This document shows positions 5,182-5,206 of a DNA stretch of 5,206 bases, in pieces; position 1 is the first letter of the stretch, and every line of letters begins with the position of its first letter. The notes beneath the pieces were generated by a model. The model ran no database searches and was not told the DNA's origin. It was given only the letters and a program-made list of their open reading frames with translations. Position numbers and translations under genes: made by a program. Where the stretch lies: assembly GCA_016302925.1 (NCBI GenBank), contig JAEDMR010000142.1, forward strand, positions 1-5,206. The letters are read 5' to 3'. The stretch is from Bacillota bacterium (GTDB taxonomy: Bacteria > Bacillota > Clostridia > Peptostreptococcales > Anaerovoracaceae).

Positions 5182-5206
5182 ATGAAGTTCCATACGAAAA
5201 CACTGG

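Noticed and set aside
5182..5206. ATG at 5182 (MKFHTKTL...) as start of gatB
   Set aside because: It has no ribosome binding site, and the visible residues do not match the conserved GatB opening (ETVIGLEVH-like); too short to call.
1..5206. Search for a novel defence, toxin-antitoxin, biosynthetic or CRISPR-like system
   Set aside because: All substantial coding sequence is accounted for by known housekeeping genes, and the only large intergenic region is explained by a terminator, a promoter and a T-box leader.

Overview
The window reads as a housekeeping segment of a Firmicute, most likely a class Clostridia chromosome of moderate GC. The reasons are the yicC-gmk-rpoZ cluster (a typical Firmicutes arrangement), a T-box riboswitch in front of the amidotransferase genes, AGGAGG-type ribosome binding sites and sigma-A-like promoters. 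No taxon below class can be fixed from the sequence alone. I see no mobile-element gene, CRISPR array, tRNA or rRNA.

Layout: (1) Positions 1-759, minus strand: the first 253 codons of a PLP-dependent class I/II aminotransferase, running off the left edge. (2) 760-949: a divergent intergenic region with two back-to-back promoters. (3) 950-1834, plus: yicC/yloC endoribonuclease. (4) 1835-1940: a gap with a strong internal promoter, then gmk (1941-2564) and rpoZ (2565-2762), joined stop-to-start. (5) 2763-3259: a terminator for the gmk-rpoZ transcript, a new promoter and a complete T-box leader ending in its own terminator. (6) gatC (3260-3547) and gatA (3562-5154), plus strand. (7) 5155-5206: a short AT-rich stretch in which I see no gene and no start of gatB.

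How the parts work together: gmk supplies GDP and rpoZ supplies the RNA polymerase omega subunit; yicC acts in RNA turnover. GatC and GatA are two of the three subunits of the tRNA-dependent amidotransferase that converts mischarged Asp-tRNA(Asn) or Glu-tRNA(Gln) to Asn-tRNA(Asn) or Gln-tRNA(Gln). The specifier loop of the T-box aligns to place AAC (Asn), so gatCA appears to be induced when tRNA(Asn) is uncharged, which fits an organism that makes Asn-tRNA(Asn) by transamidation.

I do not see a clearly new biological system. The points most worth a second look are the gatA 3' end (a Shine-Dalgarno with no start codon after it, followed by an abrupt AT-rich stretch where gatB would be expected), an in-frame 21-nt duplication inside an apparent GatA insertion, and a tandemly duplicated hairpin in the T-box leader.
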